Assembly (NCBI RefSeq): GCF_001570525.1
Contig: NZ_BBXC01000020.1
Coordinates: 143,372 to 207,371 of the forward strand
DNA length: 64,000 nt
DNA from: Herbidospora sakaeratensis
GTDB lineage: Bacteria > Actinomycetota > Actinomycetes > Streptosporangiales > Streptosporangiaceae
Reading direction: 5' to 3'
Part shown: in pieces, positions 9,591-18,500 of the stretch
How the letters are laid out: each line of letters begins with the position of its first letter
Position numbering within the stretch: position 1 is the stretch's first letter
Program-made: the position numbers and the translations under genes
The notes under the pieces: model-generated
The model's database searches: none
Seen by the model: only the letters and a program-made list of their open reading frames with translations
What the model was told of the DNA's origin: nothing

Positions 9591-10459
9591 CAGACGCTCG
9601 CTTCTTCCCGCTCGGAGAACAACGTCTCGGGGCCGAGCTCGGGCCGGGGAATGCCGAGCAGGTCGTAGGCCTTGGCGAGGGTGCCGTCGGTGGCCATCGC
9701 GAACTCCAGCAGGTCCATTCGCTCGTGCCCGGCCGCGACTCGGGCAACGGTGTCGACCAGTCCCTGCGCCTCCTTCTTCCGGTCGTCGCGCATGGCGTCG
9801 AGCACGGCGGCGGTCTGGGCCGGAGCCTGCGCCATGAGTACCGCGTAGGGCGTTTCCCACTCGGGGAGACCGTTCTCGATGAACTCGGCCCACCGGACCC
9901 GCAGCTCACCGAGACGCTGTGCCGCCTGCTCACTCAGCTCGTAGCGAGCCTCGGCCTGGACTTGTTCCGCGATCGACCGGCGCTGCAGGTCGCGGATCGC
10001 CGGGTCGACCTGGACCCGCACGACCGCCGTGCAGTCGAAGTTGACCCCTTCCTCGTCGGGCGAGCCGGTGAGTGCGGCCTCGATCGCCTCCTGAACCCGA
10101 ACGGTGACCGCAGGCTCGGCTGCTCCGGGCCGGAACGGCGGGAACTCCCGCGCCGTACCGCGGACGACGTTCCTCGTCACGGTCTCCAGATCGCGAAATC
10201 GATCGGCGATCTTCGTACCGACCTCGTCGTCGTGGACCGTTCCCGTGGCACAGAGGCAGAGGTCGACCTCGATGGTGAAGTCATAGGCGTCGCCCTTCGC
10301 CGGAGTGGCGAAGGAGAAGTTCCTGGTACGCCTCGTCGTCTTCGGGACGGGCAGGATGGGCGCGGGGGTCTCGCTCTCGTATCCCGACGAGAACAGGCCC
10401 TTGACCCAGTCGACCACTCGCCCTAACAGGCCCTTGCGGGGTTGGGATGGATCGGACAT
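9590..10459 (-). CDS. Uncharacterised protein of the regulator/NTPase operon
   Basis: A 289-residue protein with an N-terminal amphipathic/basic stretch (RKGLLGRVVDWVKGLF), a beta-rich part with a CLCAT segment at about 66-72, and a long helical part from about 165 (RRSIAEQVQAEARYELSEQAAQRLGELR). The order, beta domain followed by a long helix, recalls SPFH/band-7 proteins, but there is no membrane anchor and the likeness is weak. It lies 33 bases after the NTPase gene and is coupled to the VWA/OmpA gene, so it probably works between the cytosolic NTPase and the envelope proteins. Confidence 0.7.
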   Translation of the reverse strand: MSDPSQPRKGLLGRVVDWVKGLFSSGYESETPAPILPVPKTTRRTRNFSFATPAKGDAYDFTIEVDLCLCATGTVHDDEVGTKIADRFRDLETVTRNVVRGTAREFPPFRPGAAEPAVTVRVQEAIEAALTGSPDEEGVNFDCTAVVRVQVDPAIRDLQRRSIAEQVQAEARYELSEQAAQRLGELRVRWAEFIENGLPEWETPYAVLMAQAPAQTAAVLDAMRDDRKKEAQGLVDTVARVAAGHERMDLLEFAMATDGTLAKAYDLLGIPRPELGPETLFSEREEASV

Positions 10460-10492
10460 GGCGTTTCTCCGTTTCCTCGTTGGTGTGCGCGC

Positions 10493-12685
10493 CTAACCGC
10501 GCCGGTCGCGGAAGCGCCACACGCGCATATGGAAGTCGAGGCTCTTCGCGAGGTCCTCGTCGTGCGCCTCGATGTCGGCGACCAGGGTTTTCAGGTAGGG
10601 AGCGAAGCCGTCGGCCGGTGCGTGACCGCCGAACCTGCCCGCCAGCACATGCCACTGATGGAGTGCGTCCCAGACTTTCTCGTCGCCCGCGAGGGCGTTG
10701 CACCAGAGCAGGACGAGATCGCGGTGCACATCCGGTTGCCCGGCCGCGAGTTCGGCCAGCCGAGGCCAACCACGGTCCCTGCTCTTCCTCGGCGCGAAGC
10801 TCAGCAGGCACCTGGCTGCGGCCCGCCGCCACCTCCAATGCGGCGCTTCCGTCCATTCCGCCAGCTCGTGGATGATCTTCTCTTCGAGGCCGTCACGGAA
10901 CACGTTCATCAGCGCCTGCTGGACGATCTTCATGAGTTCCCGCTCGGCCTGGTCGACCAGGGGATCACGAGAGCCATCCAGCCGTTCGATCCGGCCGCCG
11001 ACGGCCAGCCGCATCGCGGCAAGCGCCTCATCCGGGTCGCGGACGCCGAGCAGGGTCCCGTATGCCGCGATGGCGGTCGCCCTGAGCTGCAGGTTCCCCT
11101 CATGGCCCCAGCCGCGGACCAGACCTCTGGCGCGTTTGCCGAACCGGCTCTCGCTGAGCCACTCGAGTGCCCATGCGGCGGTCATGCGGGTGCGGAATCC
11201 GCCGTCAGCCGCCCAGGGCTGGATGATCTCCCTGATGGCGACATCGAAGTCGTAGCAGGCGAGACGGGCAGCGGTATGGGCGGCCTTGACGCGGACCGGT
11301 GCTCGCGGATGATTGCCGAGCGGGCCGAGCCATCGGATGAGCGTGTCCCGTTCGCCGAGATGGTCCTGCCAGACGAGCTGAAGGATCGACGTCTCCAGGT
11401 CGTCGTGGGTGAGCCGGACCTGCCGGCCGGCGCCGTCACCCTCGACGTCGCCGACCAGTTCCACGCACGCCGACCACTTGCTCATCGGTCCGGCGAACCA
11501 GTCATGCTGACTGGGGTCGTCGTGGAGACCGTCGCCGCGGTGCAGATCGGCGAATCGGGTGGCCTCTCGTATCACGGTCCCGGCAGGCTGGCGGTGCATG
11601 ACGGCAGCGGTGATGAGAAAACTCTTCTGCCAGACCCGCTGAGGGGTGAGCAGTTCCCCTTCGGCGTTCTTGAGATCGGTGGACGGGTCGGGGCGGGACA
11701 GCAGCTGCTCGTCCGGAACCGCGCCCGCCACCTCGTCGAGCACGGCCGCCGCGAGCGCGGCGGCCTTCCGGGGCGACCGGCATCTCCTGACCTCGTAAGC
11801 CACAGTCGGCTGGCCGAGGATCTCGCCCGCCCGGAGGTCACCCAGTTTGGTGGACACGTGGCGGAAGAACACCGCCTCTGAGGCGGGCGGCTCGTGGTGG
11901 ACGACGAAACCGAGCCTCAGCCCGGTCGACCCGCTCGGCTCCTCGGCAGTGACGACGATCAGCGCGCAGCGCGGGGGTAGTCCTTCGGCGATGGCCACGA
12001 GCTGGGCGACGGCGGGGACCGCCTCGTCCAAGCCGAGAATCAGCACCATCACCGAGTTCGGCGGCATCGACTTCGGATCGAAAGCGGCCAAGCCGCGTTC
12101 GGAGGCCAGCAGGCGGATGTTGCCGTGCACCGGGAGGCGGTGGCTCTCCAGGAACGAGATGGCGCCCGCGATGGCGGCGGTGGTGCGTCCCTGTCCGGGG
12201 CCGCCGACGTAGCACTGGGCGGCCGAGTTGTGACGTAACGCCTCGGTGAGACGCCCGACGGACGGCGTGTCGGCCATCGTCAACAGCAGGTTGGCGAGAA
12301 ATGCGGCGCCGAGTGTGCCGTGCCGCGGCCGCTGCGCGACCTCGCCGCCGAAGTAGTAGAGCTCCTGGGCCTGGAAGACCCTGGCCCTGTCGCCGGAGAC
12401 GTGGGTGCCACGCAGGCCGTTCATGCGAGCGGTGTGCGCGTCTTCGTCGTCGGCGGCCGAGGCCTCGGGGTCGCTGTCTTCCAGCCTCGGCTCGGGCTGC
12501 GGATCAGCAGAAGTGTCGGGCGTGGCGGGCGTGGCGGGCGTGGCGGGCGTGGCGGGCTCCTTCTGCCCGTTCTCGCCAGACGGCTCCTGCGCCGGGCCGC
12601 TCTCGATGTCGATCACCGGTTCCGCGAGCGGCTCCGAAGGCACGGACCGTACGTCGTCGGGCGGCGAGGCGGCCTCCTCGGTCAT
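10493..12685 (-). CDS. P-loop-like, HEAT-repeat protein (STAND-like NTPase candidate)
   Basis: The 730-residue protein has, in order: an acidic, proline-rich disordered leader with PAT repeats (1-85), a short GTHVSGDRARV motif (93-103), a P-loop-like GGPGQGRT (161-168) in which Arg167 replaces the usual lysine, a Walker-B-like LILGLDEA (216-222), then an all-helical region (about 430-640) that looks like HEAT repeats. Such architecture is typical of actinobacterial signalling or conflict NTPases, but the arginine leaves ATP hydrolysis uncertain. Its start overlaps the stop of the SARP-like regulator by 4 bases (ATGA). Cytoplasmic; no membrane segment. Confidence 0.7.
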   Translation of the reverse strand: MTEEAASPPDDVRSVPSEPLAEPVIDIESGPAQEPSGENGQKEPATPATPATPATPDTSADPQPEPRLEDSDPEASAADDEDAHTARMNGLRGTHVSGDRARVFQAQELYYFGGEVAQRPRHGTLGAAFLANLLLTMADTPSVGRLTEALRHNSAAQCYVGGPGQGRTTAAIAGAISFLESHRLPVHGNIRLLASERGLAAFDPKSMPPNSVMVLILGLDEAVPAVAQLVAIAEGLPPRCALIVVTAEEPSGSTGLRLGFVVHHEPPASEAVFFRHVSTKLGDLRAGEILGQPTVAYEVRRCRSPRKAAALAAAVLDEVAGAVPDEQLLSRPDPSTDLKNAEGELLTPQRVWQKSFLITAAVMHRQPAGTVIREATRFADLHRGDGLHDDPSQHDWFAGPMSKWSACVELVGDVEGDGAGRQVRLTHDDLETSILQLVWQDHLGERDTLIRWLGPLGNHPRAPVRVKAAHTAARLACYDFDVAIREIIQPWAADGGFRTRMTAAWALEWLSESRFGKRARGLVRGWGHEGNLQLRATAIAAYGTLLGVRDPDEALAAMRLAVGGRIERLDGSRDPLVDQAERELMKIVQQALMNVFRDGLEEKIIHELAEWTEAPHWRWRRAAARCLLSFAPRKSRDRGWPRLAELAAGQPDVHRDLVLLWCNALAGDEKVWDALHQWHVLAGRFGGHAPADGFAPYLKTLVADIEAHDEDLAKSLDFHMRVWRFRDRRG
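12521..12556. repeat. Four tandem 9-bp repeats inside the NTPase gene
   Basis: Four exact copies of CGTGGCGGG in a row, preceded by one degenerate copy. On the minus strand they encode the PAT-PAT-PAT-PAT run of the disordered leader. The unit is a multiple of three, so copy-number change would lengthen or shorten the leader without a frameshift. Confidence 0.85.
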
Positions 12686-13638
12686 GGGGACTCCGGAGCT
12701 TCGTGGTAGGTGCTGTGCCAGAGCTGGTTCACCCTGGCCCTTTCACCGGTCACATGGATCGTTCCCATCCCGGCCGCGGTCGGCGGTGCTTCCTCGGGTT
12801 CCGCCGTCTTCTCGGCGGCGGGCGACTGCTCCGCGTCGATGGTCTCGTCTCCGCCGGGCTGCTCGGAAGCGACCAGGCGGAGTGTGGGTTCGTTCTTCAT
12901 GATTCGCTCCCTCAGTGCGAAGGTTTCCGGGCTCGGAGAGCTTTTCCGCGATTTCTCCAAGGACCTGGCGAGATAGTCGAATGCGATTTCCGCCGCACCT
13001 CTGTTTCCCGCCCGGCCGTGCGCCTCCATGCGAAGGCGGCCGAGTTCCTCGTCCTCTCCCGCTTCCAGGACGAGGCGGTCGAGTTCGGGGATGAGTTCGT
13101 CCAGCAAACCGAGTTCCAGACGCACTCCGAGCAGATTGAGGAGTGTCCGCCGATACTCTTTTCTGACTCTTATCGCTCGCAGCGTCATCGAGCCCGGGAC
13201 GTATCCGCCGAACGGCTGCGGGCCTGACAGGCCGGCGCTGTGGGAGCCCCACTCGGCGAGCGCTCGCCGGCCGAGTTCGAGCGCTTCCCCAGGAGATGCG
13301 GTCGCGGCCGCCGCCGAAAGTCGCCGAAAGCGGTGGTAGTCGATCTCCTCCGGCGATGACCGCAACTGGTAGCCCACCTTCTGGTGGGTGGTGATCAGCT
13401 TCCTGGCCCCCGGAACCGCCTTGTCCAGAGAGCCGCGGAGGCTCGACATAAGGGTGTTGAGAAGTTCGTCGTCCTTTTTCCCATCCCAAATTCCGCCGAA
13501 AAACGTCTCTCTTTGAACGACCCCCCGGTCCAGCGTCATGAGGACGATCGCGAGACCCTGCTGATGGCCGGTAAGACGAACCCGATGACCGTCGACCGTC
13601 ACCTGGACAGCGGGGAGAATTCTTATGTTCAGGTTCAT
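12682..13638 (-). CDS. AfsR/SARP-like transcriptional regulator with BTAD domain
   Basis: A 318-residue protein starting at ATG 13638. Residues about 1-100 form an OmpR-type winged helix (VTVDGHRVRLTGHQQ, NTLMSSLRGSLDK, TTHQKVGYQL), and about 105-250 a bacterial transcriptional activation domain (helical, ALELGRRAL, LLNLLGVRLELG, RLRMEAHGRAG). This is the SARP arrangement without an ATPase module. The tail (291-318) holds GTIHVTGERARV, which strongly resembles residues 93-103 of the next gene's product. As first gene of the five-gene operon and coupled by ATGA to the NTPase, it may activate its own operon; the DNA target is unknown. Confidence 0.8.
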   Translation of the reverse strand: MNLNIRILPAVQVTVDGHRVRLTGHQQGLAIVLMTLDRGVVQRETFFGGIWDGKKDDELLNTLMSSLRGSLDKAVPGARKLITTHQKVGYQLRSSPEEIDYHRFRRLSAAAATASPGEALELGRRALAEWGSHSAGLSGPQPFGGYVPGSMTLRAIRVRKEYRRTLLNLLGVRLELGLLDELIPELDRLVLEAGEDEELGRLRMEAHGRAGNRGAAEIAFDYLARSLEKSRKSSPSPETFALRERIMKNEPTLRLVASEQPGGDETIDAEQSPAAEKTAEPEEAPPTAAGMGTIHVTGERARVNQLWHSTYHEAPESP

Positions 13639-13758
13639 TCAGCCAAACTCCAGATCCGCCCAGGCCAGCTTGCGCTCGATTACAGATTGCATTGATTGGC
13701 TTCGTTCTGTGACCGGATAAACGGTCGATGGAAACGAGAAACGAGAAGGGCTTTGCGA

Positions 13759-13956
13759 ATGAATGAGTCTGTACTGCTGAAGTGGCAGATCAGCAGCGCT
13801 TGCGACGAGGGCGCGTGCGTGCAGGTGGCGCGGCACGGCGACTACGTCTACGTCCGCGACTCCAAGGTTCCCAACGGTCCGGTGCAGGTCTACACCGTGC
13901 CCGAGTGGGCCGCGTTCATCGCCGGCGCGAAGCTGGGCGAGTTCGACGTCGGTTAA
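13759..13956 (+). CDS. DUF397 domain protein
   Basis: A 65-residue protein of the DUF397 family, recognised from KWQISSACDEGACVQVA, YVRDSKVPNGPVQVYT and the end WAAFIAGAKLGEFD. An AGAAGGG ribosome site precedes the ATG at 13759. DUF397 proteins in actinomycetes are usually paired with an HTH regulator carrying DUF5753 (as in the WhiJ-type systems), and exactly such a gene lies head-on downstream. They are thought to modulate the regulator, possibly by direct binding; the mechanism is not established. Confidence 0.9.
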   Translation: MNESVLLKWQISSACDEGACVQVARHGDYVYVRDSKVPNGPVQVYTVPEWAAFIAGAKLGEFDVG

Positions 13957-13963
13957 GCCGACC

Positions 13964-13999
13964 CCTTCGGGGCCGGAGACGATGCTCCGGCCCCGAAGG
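13964..13999. terminator. Bidirectional stem-loop between convergent genes
   Basis: A perfect 15-bp stem (13964-13978 with 13985-13999) closes a 6-base loop between the DUF397 gene and the convergent HTH gene. There is no T tract, as is common for actinomycete terminators. A smaller stem GTCGG/CCGAC lies just before it. Confidence 0.7.
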
Positions 14000-14015
14000 C
14001 CCCCCACGGGCGGCC

Positions 14016-14894
14016 TCATCGGCCTTCCTTTTGGAACTGGGCGACCAGCCCGGTGAGGAAGCGACGGGCGTCGTCCTCCACAAGGGCCGCTTCGCGGTAC
14101 ATCGCCCACCGGCTCCGGTAGAGCTCCACATCCGAAGGGCGGTGAGCGGTGATGTTGGCGTGGACGGTCTCGATGCTGACGAACTCGCCGGTCTCATCGT
14201 CGGCGGACTCGAAAAGGGTGAAGGCGTGCGAGAAGGGCACCCCCGCCTCACCATCGAGGGGCAGGACACCGATCGACACGTTGCTCAACGTGCTCAACGT
14301 GCTGATCCGGTCGAGTTGGGCGGCCATGATCGCCGCGGCTCCGGTGGGCCGCCAGCGCAGGGCCGCCTCAGTGATCAGAAAGTGGAAGGAGCGGCCCTCG
14401 TCGTACAGGATGAGCTGACGGTCGAGTCGGCCGGCCAGCGCGGCGGCGGCCTGCTCCTTGGTGTACGGCACCTGGAACATCGAGAACACCCGGCGGGCGT
14501 ACTCCGCGGTCTGCAGGAGCCCGGGCACGACAGAGGACTGAAAAGCGAAGATCCGACGGGCGGCCCGCTCCGCCTCACGGACGTCGCCCTGGAGGTGCGG
14601 TTGGTCCACCAGCTCGGCCTTCCACGAACGGACGTCGGTGTGAGCGGTGTCGGTGAGGGCCGACAGCAGTTCGGCCGTCTCCTCCGAGGCGTTCACCTCC
14701 TCAGCCCACTTCCTGACTTCGGGAAGGGTCGGCACGGCTGCGCCCGACTCGATCCTGGAGACCTTCGATTGGCTGATGTTGAGGCGTTGGGCCAGATCAC
14801 GGCCGGACAACCCGGACAGATCACGAAGACGGCGAAGCTCGGCGCCGAGGCGCCGCCGTCCTCCTTCGAGGTTCTCCGCGGGCTCGCGAACCAC
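14016..14894 (-). CDS. XRE-family HTH regulator with DUF5753
   Basis: The 292-residue protein has an N-terminal Cro/XRE helix-turn-helix (about 14-68: LGAELRRLRDLSGLSGRDLA, then NISQSKVSRIESG) and a C-terminal DUF5753 ligand/partner domain (about 100-285, with VPGLLQTAEYAR, ITEAALRW and GVLPLDGEAGVPFSHAF). It starts at GTG 14894 after a good AAGGAG site. With the convergent DUF397 gene it makes the classic actinomycete pair that controls development or antibiotic production in Streptomyces. Target genes here are unknown; the divergent small genes at 15068-15327 are one possibility. Confidence 0.9.
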   Translation of the reverse strand: MVREPAENLEGGRRRLGAELRRLRDLSGLSGRDLAQRLNISQSKVSRIESGAAVPTLPEVRKWAEEVNASEETAELLSALTDTAHTDVRSWKAELVDQPHLQGDVREAERAARRIFAFQSSVVPGLLQTAEYARRVFSMFQVPYTKEQAAAALAGRLDRQLILYDEGRSFHFLITEAALRWRPTGAAAIMAAQLDRISTLSTLSNVSIGVLPLDGEAGVPFSHAFTLFESADDETGEFVSIETVHANITAHRPSDVELYRSRWAMYREAALVEDDARRFLTGLVAQFQKEGR

Positions 14895-15067
14895 CCGTAA
14901 CTCCTTGAATCATGTCATGTCGTGATGAATCGCCCTCTATCCCCACCAGGGCGATTCGGAGCTATTCGTGGGGATGCATACTAGATCAGCGATGGTTTTG
15001 GTTTGTCAAGGCCCATATACCGTTCCATCCTGCGTCGTCCGATGACACAGAGTCAGGTGAGGTGACA

Positions 15068-15163
15068 ATGGACATGAATCGATTCGCTTTGATTCATAAC
15101 GATGCAAGCATCATAGCCGCCCGAATCGCCCCGAACCAGACCCGATCGGCAGCGATCCGATGA
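15068..15163 (+). CDS. Putative 31-residue microprotein
   Basis: A short reading frame starting at ATG 15068 behind a GGTGAGGTGACA ribosome site. Its stop overlaps the start of the next small gene (ATGA), which argues that it is translated and perhaps serves as a leader that couples the downstream membrane peptide. The product is neutral to basic with no recognisable motif. Base composition is less GC-biased than in ordinary genes of this window, so the call is tentative. Confidence 0.35.
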   Translation: MDMNRFALIHNDASIIAARIAPNQTRSAAIR

Positions 15164-15327
15164 CCTGGGAGGCGGCCACACTCCTGATCGCCGCCGGCGC
15201 CGGCGTCATCACCCTCTGTCTGGGGCAGATCCGGGAAATCCTGATCAAGGCCGCCGAGATCGTCGATGCCTGGAACCGGCTGAGGCGGGCGATCGCCAGG
15301 GCCAAGCGCGGAAAGCGGCGTGACTGA
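15160..15327 (+). CDS. Small single-helix membrane protein
   Basis: A 55-residue protein: a hydrophobic N-terminal helix (about residues 5-20, ATLLIAAGAGVITLCLG), an amphipathic helix, then a strongly basic tail (RRAIARAKRGKRRD). This is the profile of a membrane-anchored peptide with a cytosolic nucleic-acid- or lipid-binding tail. Its ATG overlaps the stop of the microprotein at 15068-15163. Third-position GC is high, supporting real coding. Function is unknown; it lies divergently from the HTH-DUF5753 gene. Confidence 0.55.
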   Translation: MTWEAATLLIAAGAGVITLCLGQIREILIKAAEIVDAWNRLRRAIARAKRGKRRD

Positions 15328-15513
15328 CAGCGGGAAGCGGCCGCACTGATCGCAATCGTTACCTGATCACCCCTGTGCCCAGCGGAAACATCCGTGTTAC
15401 AAACCTCATTAATCACCCGGGGAGTGGCATCTCCGGCTAACTGAATACGTGGCAGCGTGATCGGCGCGCGCGCTTTGCCTGACTGTCTCCCTCCTGTCAG
15501 GAAAGGTCTCTTC

Positions 15514-18500
15514 ATGCCTTTTCGAAGGCTGGCCAAGGTTCTCCTCTTGGCCGCTGCCCTCGTGCTGCCTTTGACCCCGCCGGTGGCCGCGCACGCCCAA
15601 GCGCAGGCCGTCGCAGCGGCGGCCGACCCTGAGTTCAAGGTCCTCGTCTTCTCCAAGACGACCGGTTTCCGGCACGACTCGATCCCCGACGGCATCGCCG
15701 CCATCCAGAAGCTCGGCACGGAGAACAACTTCGCCGTCGACGCGACGGAGAACAGCGCGGCCTTCACCGACGCCAACCTCGCGCAGTACGCCGCGGTCGT
15801 CTTCCTGTCGACCACCGGCGACCCGCTGAGCAACGCGTCCGAGCGTGCGGCGCTGGAGAAGTACATCCAGGGCGGCGGCGGGTTCGCGGGCATCCACTCG
15901 GCCTCCGACACCCACTACGGCTGGGAGTGGTACGGCAAGCTGGTCGGCGGCTACTTCAAGAGCCACCCGGCCACCCAGCAGGCCACCCTCCGGACCGAGG
16001 ACCCCGCCCACCCGTCGACGGCCCACCTGCCGACCACGTGGACCCGGGTCGACGAGTGGTACGACTACCAGACCAACCCGCGCAGCACGGTGCACGTGCT
16101 GCAGTCGCTCGACGAGAAGTCGTACACCGGCGGCACGATGGGGATCGACCACCCGATCTCCTGGTGTCAGGACTACGACGGCGGACGCTCCTGGTACACC
16201 GGCCTCGGCCACACCAAGGAGAGCTTCGTCGAGGCGAACTTCACCAAGATGCTGCTCGGCGGCATCCGCACGGCGGCGGGCGTCGAGAAGGCCGACTGCG
16301 CGGCCTCGCAGTCCGGCAGCTACGAGAAGATCACCCTCGACGACAACACCTCGAACCCGATGATGATGGACGTCGCCAAGGACGGCCGCGTCTTCTTCGT
16401 CGACCGTCTCGGTGACTTCAAGATCATCAAGCCGAGCGGCGCCACGGTCACGGCGGCGAAGTTCAACGTGCACACGGCCAACGAGGCCGGCCTCATGGGC
16501 ATCGCGCTGGACACCAACTTCGACACCAACAACCAGGTGTTCGTCTACTACTCGCCCGCCGGGGTCAACGTCGACCGGCTGAGCCGTTTCACGGTCGTCG
16601 GCGACACCCTCGACATGGCCAGCGAGAAGCAGGTCCTGAACATCCCGGTGCAGCGCGCCGAGTGCTGCCACCACGGCAGCCAGATCCTGCTCGACCACAA
16701 GACCGGCGACCTGTGGCTCTCGACGGGTGACAACACCAACCCGTTCGCCTCCGACGGCTACGCGCCGATCGACGAGCAGGCCGGCCGTGCCACCTGGGAC
16801 GCGCAGCGCACCTCCGCCAACACCAACGACCTGAGCGGCAAGCTGCTGCGCATCCGGGTCCAGCCGGACGGCACGTACACGATCCCGCCGGGCAACATGT
16901 TCCCGCCCGGCACGGAGAAGACCCGTCCCGAGATCTACGCGATGGGCTTCCGCAACCCGTTCCGCATGGGCCTGGACGCCAAGACCGGCCACGTGATGGT
17001 CGCCGACTACGGCCCCGACGCCGGCGCGAGCAACCCGCAGCGTGGCCCGCAGGGCACCGTCGAGTGGAACCTGGTCAGCAAGACCGGCTTCTACGGCTGG
17101 CCGTACTGCGTGGGCAACAACACGCCGTACATCGACTGGAACTTCGCGACCAAGACGCCGGGGCAGCCCTTCAACTGCGCCAACCCGGTCAACGAGTCGC
17201 CGAACAACACCGGCCTGACGCAGCTCCCGCCGGCCGTCCCGGCCACGATCGACTACGTCAACTCCACCAACCCGAACCGGTTCCCCGAGCTCAACGGCGG
17301 CGCGCCGATGGCCGGCCCGGTCTACCGCTACGACGCGGCCTCCGAGTCGACGGTCAAGTGGCCGGCGTACTGGGACGGCAAGGCCATCATGGGCGAGTGG
17401 AACACGAACAAGATGTTCTCGTTCCTGCTCAACGAGGCCGGCGACGCCCAGGTCAAGATCAACCAGATCCTGACCGGGATGAGCTTCAAGCGCCCCATGG
17501 ACATCAAGTTCGGTCCTGACGGCGCCCTGTACCTCATCGAGTGGGGCTCCGGCTTCGGCGGCGACAACGCCGACTCCGGCATCTACCGCATCGAGTACGT
17601 CAAGGGCACCCGCCCGCCGGTCGCGCGCGTCTCCGCCGACAAGACCGACGGCCCGGCCCCGCTGACGGTGCAGTTCTCCAGCCAGGGTTCCAGCGACCCG
17701 GACGGCAAGCCGATCACCTACGCGTGGGACTTCGACGGCGACGGCACCACCGACTCCACCGCGCAGCACCCCAGCCACACCTACACCCAGGCCGGCCAGT
17801 ACAGCGCCGTGCTCACGGTGACCAACCCCGACGGCCTGCACGGCACCGCCAACCTGCCGATCACGGCCGGCAACACCCGCCCGACGGTGACGCTCACGCT
17901 GCCCCCGAACGGTGGTTTCTTCGAGTTCGGCGACCAGGTCGGCTACAAGATCTCGGTCACCGACCCCGAGGACGGCACGATCGACTGCGCCGGCGTCCAG
18001 ATCCAGGCCTACCTGGGTCACGACAGCCACGGCCACCCGCTCGACCAGCACCAGGGGTGTGAGGGCACGATCCAGACCCTGACCGACAGCGGTCACGGCA
18101 TCGATGACAACCTCTTCTACATCCTCGAAGCGACCTACGCCGACAAGGGCGGCCAGGGTGGTTCGCAGTCGCTGACCGGCCGGGCCGAGGTCATCCTCCA
18201 GCCCAAGCGCAAGCAGGCCGAGCACTTCTCGGGCACGGGCCGCGTCGCCGACGGCGTCGGCACCGACCCGGCGGGTGTGCAGATCGAGGCGACCGGCGAC
18301 ACCCAGGGCGGCAACCAGAACATCGGGTTCACCCAGGACGGCGACTGGTTCTCCTTCAGCCCGGTCAACCTGGGCGGCATCTCCCAGATCCGGTTCCGCA
18401 CGGCCTCGGCCGGCGTGGGCGGCACGGTGCTCGTGAAGACCGGCAACCCCGACAACGGCCCGGTGGTCGGCCAGATCGACATCACCCCGACGGGGGCGTG

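Noticed and set aside
9590..10459. Assigning the unknown operon protein as an SPFH/band-7 protein.
   Set aside because: The beta-then-long-helix order is suggestive but there is no membrane anchor or clear motif; kept as unknown.
7041..13638. Prophage or contractile-injection remnant.
   Set aside because: No tail, sheath, baseplate or integrase-like genes; the VWA/OmpA and NTPase genes have normal host base composition.
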